Source of the DNA: an uncultured Veillonellaceae bacterium
Lineage (GTDB): Bacteria; Bacillota; Negativicutes; Veillonellales; Veillonellaceae
Length of the DNA: 64,000 bases
NCBI GenBank assembly: GCA_945867815.1
Contig: CAMBIX010000001.1
Location: forward strand, 1 to 64,000
Reading direction: 5' to 3'
In this document: positions 61,658 to 64,000 of the stretch, piece after piece
How positions within the stretch are numbered: the first letter of the stretch is position 1
Layout of the letters: every line of letters starts with the position of its first letter
Notes under the pieces: model-generated
What the model saw: only the letters and a program-made list of their open reading frames with translations
Told to the model about the DNA's origin: nothing
Databases searched by the model: none
Program-made: the position numbers and the translations under genes

Positions 61658-63901
61658 ATGGATTTTACACTTTATAGGTCAGACTTTGCTGGCGTGGAAG
61701 CGAATTGCCGCTATCCCAGGCAGCAGAAAATCAGCTGTGCCGAGGACCTGAAGGCGGCAGCCGCCTTCGATCATGTCTGCGTAGCCTTCAAAGATTGTTA
61801 TCGGAAGCGGGAGAATTTTCTCTCCGCCGACGTCCTGGTCATGGATTGTGACAACACCCACTCGGAGAATCCTGCTGACTGGATTTCCATGGAAAAGCTC
61901 CTGGCCATACTGCCGAAAGTCTCGGTGGCCGTCGTGCCATCAAGGAATCACATGAAACCCAAGGACGGGAAGTGTGCCAGACCGCGCTTCCATGCTTATT
62001 TCGGGATCCCGGATATTACGGATGAACAGCACTATACAGAACTGAAACGGGCAATCCACCGGGCGTATCCCTTCTTCGATGAAGCGGCTCTCGATGCAGC
62101 CCGGTTCATCTATGGCTGCCCTGTCGAGAAAGTATTGTGGCAGGACGGGGAAACGACAATCGACCAGGTACTCAAAGTGGGAGATACCGAGTCACGCAGT
62201 ATCCCGGCCGGACGCCGGAACAGCACTATGAGCCGTTTTGCCGGCCGCGTCATCAAACGTTACGGGGCGACGGAAAAGGCGTACCAGATTTTCCTCGACG
62301 AAGCGGAAAAGTGCGACCCGCCGCTTCCCGACACCGAGCTGAACACTATCTGGGGCAGTGCCGTACGGTTCGGCAAGCGCATCGCAAAGCAGGAAGGTTA
62401 CGTCAGCCCGGATGAATACAACAACGATTTCGGCACCCGGGACTCCTTGCGGCCGGAGGATTATTCGGATATCGGCCAGGCCAAGGTCATCGCCAGAGAA
62501 TACGGCAACGAGCTGCGCTACACCGACAGCACGGATTTCATCCGCTACGATGGCATCTGCTGGGAAGAATCGCGGCAGGCAGCGGTCGGTGCAGCGGAAG
62601 AATTCCTGGATTTGCAGCTGGCTGATGCTAATGAACAGTCCGAGCAGGCACTCAGGGAATTAGCAGGGACAGGGATTTCGGAAGATATCATCCGTAAGGG
62701 CGGACGGAACCTGGAGAAGATGATTGAGGAAAAGCAGACCAAAGCCTACGCCGCCTACCTTGCCGCAGAAGCGTACCGGAAGTTTGTCCTGAAACGCCGC
62801 GATATGCGCTATATCCTGTCGGCCTTGCAAGCATTGAAACCCATGGTCCAGATGCCTATCCAGGCACTGGATGCAGATGAATTCCTGCTGAACACCCCGT
62901 CTTATACATATGATCTGCGGAAAGGGATGCGGGGACGGCAGGAACACCGAGCGACGGACTTCATCACGAAATGTACCTCTGTAGACCCGGGCATCGAAGG
63001 GAAAGCTATTTGGGAACAGGCCGTCCGGCAGTTCTTTACCGGCGATACGGCGCTCATCGACTACGCCCAGGAAATCAGCGGTCTCATGGCTATCGGCAAA
63101 GTCTATGTAGAAGCCCTGGTCATCGCGTACGGCGACGGCCGCAACGGCAAGTCGACCTACTGGAATTCCCTGGCCCGCGTCCTTGGCAGCTACTGCGGCG
63201 GCATCTCTGCCGATGCCCTGACGGCAGGCTGCAAGCGGAACGTCCGTCCGGAAATGGCGGAGCTGAAGGGGAAGCGCATGATCATTGCCGCCGAAATGGA
63301 AGAAGGCGTCCGGCTTTCTACGTCCATCCTGAAACAGCTCTGCTCGACGGATGAAGTGAGCGGCGAAAAGAAGTATAAGGATCCTTTTAAGTTCGTACCG
63401 ACACACACGCTGGTCCTCTACACGAACCACCTGCCCAGGGTGGGAGCCAATGACGAAGGGACATGGCGGCGTCTTATCGTCATGCCCTTCAAGGCCCAGT
63501 TCGAAGGGAAGAGCGACATCAAGAACTACGCAGACTACCTGGTGGAGAAAGCCGGTCCTGCCATCCTGCAGTGGATTATCGAAGGGGCGGAGAGGGTCAT
63601 TGCCAAGAACTATCACCTGGATACGCCTGATTGCGTCGCATCTGCCATCAATGAATACCGCGGGCAGAATGACTGGCTTCGGCATTTCCTGGATGACTGC
63701 TGTGAAGAAGATGCCTCTTTCAGCGAGAAGTCCGGGGAACTTTATACGGCCTATCGGCTGTACTGCCAGCAGATGAACGAGTATACCCGCAGTACGACGG
63801 ATTTTTACGGAGCATTAGAGAAAACTGGGTTTGACAGGCGTAAGCGGAAAGCCGGGTATTTCATTTATGGGCTGAAGCTGAAAGTCACAGATTTCCTGTA
63901 A
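61658..63901 (+). CDS. P4/D5-type primase-helicase
   Basis: 747 residues. N-terminal primase-like region (LVMDCDNTHSENPADW with acidic residues, PRFHAYFGIPDI), a PriCT-like segment (SRFAGRVIKRYGATEKAYQIFLDEAEKCDPPLPDTEL), then SF3 helicase: Walker A GDGRNGKST (~491), Walker B-like KRMIIAAEMEEG, and YTNHLPRVGANDEGTWRRLIVMPF. Unwinds and primes element DNA. ATG 61658 follows GAGGTGAAATAAG. With the polymerase and ssDNA-binding protein it forms a self-contained replication set. Confidence 0.93.
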   Translation: MDFTLYRSDFAGVEANCRYPRQQKISCAEDLKAAAAFDHVCVAFKDCYRKRENFLSADVLVMDCDNTHSENPADWISMEKLLAILPKVSVAVVPSRNHMKPKDGKCARPRFHAYFGIPDITDEQHYTELKRAIHRAYPFFDEAALDAARFIYGCPVEKVLWQDGETTIDQVLKVGDTESRSIPAGRRNSTMSRFAGRVIKRYGATEKAYQIFLDEAEKCDPPLPDTELNTIWGSAVRFGKRIAKQEGYVSPDEYNNDFGTRDSLRPEDYSDIGQAKVIAREYGNELRYTDSTDFIRYDGICWEESRQAAVGAAEEFLDLQLADANEQSEQALRELAGTGISEDIIRKGGRNLEKMIEEKQTKAYAAYLAAEAYRKFVLKRRDMRYILSALQALKPMVQMPIQALDADEFLLNTPSYTYDLRKGMRGRQEHRATDFITKCTSVDPGIEGKAIWEQAVRQFFTGDTALIDYAQEISGLMAIGKVYVEALVIAYGDGRNGKSTYWNSLARVLGSYCGGISADALTAGCKRNVRPEMAELKGKRMIIAAEMEEGVRLSTSILKQLCSTDEVSGEKKYKDPFKFVPTHTLVLYTNHLPRVGANDEGTWRRLIVMPFKAQFEGKSDIKNYADYLVEKAGPAILQWIIEGAERVIAKNYHLDTPDCVASAINEYRGQNDWLRHFLDDCCEEDASFSEKSGELYTAYRLYCQQMNEYTRSTTDFYGALEKTGFDRRKRKAGYFIYGLKLKVTDFL

Positions 63902-64000
63902 GAAAAAGGGAAGGGTGCAGGTCGGTGCAGGTCAATATATAAACCCCCTTTAGGGCTGAAAAATAGAAAAAATGTCTTTAAGGGAAGTTTATGAAACGAC
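63902..64000 (+). other. Right-edge gap with tandem repeat and possible next start
   Basis: GGTGCAGGTC occurs twice in tandem (63914-63933). AAGGGAAG precedes ATG 63991 (MKR...), the probable start of the next gene, cut by the window edge. Confidence 0.5.

Noticed and set aside
62660-63685. 341-residue open frame opposite the primase-helicase
   Set aside because: Antisense shadow; no ribosome site or recognisable domain.

Overview
The left ~47 kb is an AT-rich chromosome segment that looks like a diderm Firmicute of the Negativicutes, most likely Veillonella or a close relative. The evidence is a YadA-type trimeric autotransporter (needs an outer membrane) together with csaB (pyruvylation of SLH-binding wall polymer, used by Negativicutes to tether the outer membrane), Firmicute gene order (rimP-nusA-rnpM-ylxQ-infB-rbfA-nrnA-truB-ribF), long-form HPF, RecD2, a split transketolase and a tRNA-dependent T-box. 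Genus assignment is inference from gene content.

Layout. 1-2753: 3' part of a repeat-rich trimeric adhesin. 2.8-8.7 kb: rpsT, polA, coaE, a lytic transglycosylase and two small proteins. 8.9-16.8 kb: translation/ribosome maturation operon behind one promoter and a leader hairpin. 17-21 kb: chorismate mutase, recD2, comF and a convergent HD-GYP gene. 21.2-21.4 kb: a free-standing structured RNA with its own promoter and terminator. 21.6-24.7 kb: polar amino-acid ABC importer with two binding proteins. 24.8-29.8 kb: csp, hpf, secA, prfB (with a +1 frameshift at an unusual UAA). 29.8-43.3 kb: envelope and housekeeping genes (DUF2993, DUF5693, csaB, transketolase, ftsEX, M23 activator, Ctp protease, obgE, yhbY, yqeK, LCP, rsfS). 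43.3-47 kb: cvfB-like gene and trkA-trkH potassium uptake. At least five copies of a palindromic intergenic element (7.3, 19.5, 19.6, 25.1, 25.2 kb) share ends while their inner arms change in a paired way.

From 47 kb the window becomes accessory. A complete tryptophan T-box leader (47.0-47.4 kb) is followed only by fragments of trpF and trpA, so the trp operon has been lost. Next comes a defence island: a promoter with a 30-bp perfect palindrome drives a methylase/specificity-like fusion protein and an ADP-ribosylglycohydrolase-HsdM fusion cut off at the methylase SAM motif (48.3-51.5 kb). On the opposite strand lies a tightly overlapping three-gene operon matching the ABC-three-component (ABC-3C) conflict systems (51.7-54.9 kb).

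From ~55.1 kb to the right edge base composition rises visibly in G+C and codon use changes. This is the early/replication module of a prophage or related element: sigma-like regulator, small proteins, DUF2800 nuclease, DUF2815 ssDNA-binding-like protein, family A DNA polymerase, Rha-type regulator, zinc-ribbon protein, DUF4406 protein and a D5/P4-type primase-helicase. Two copies of a two-box motif with ECF-promoter-like spacing may be the targets of the sigma-like protein. No integrase, attachment site, tRNA or rRNA gene was seen, so the element's ends are not defined here.
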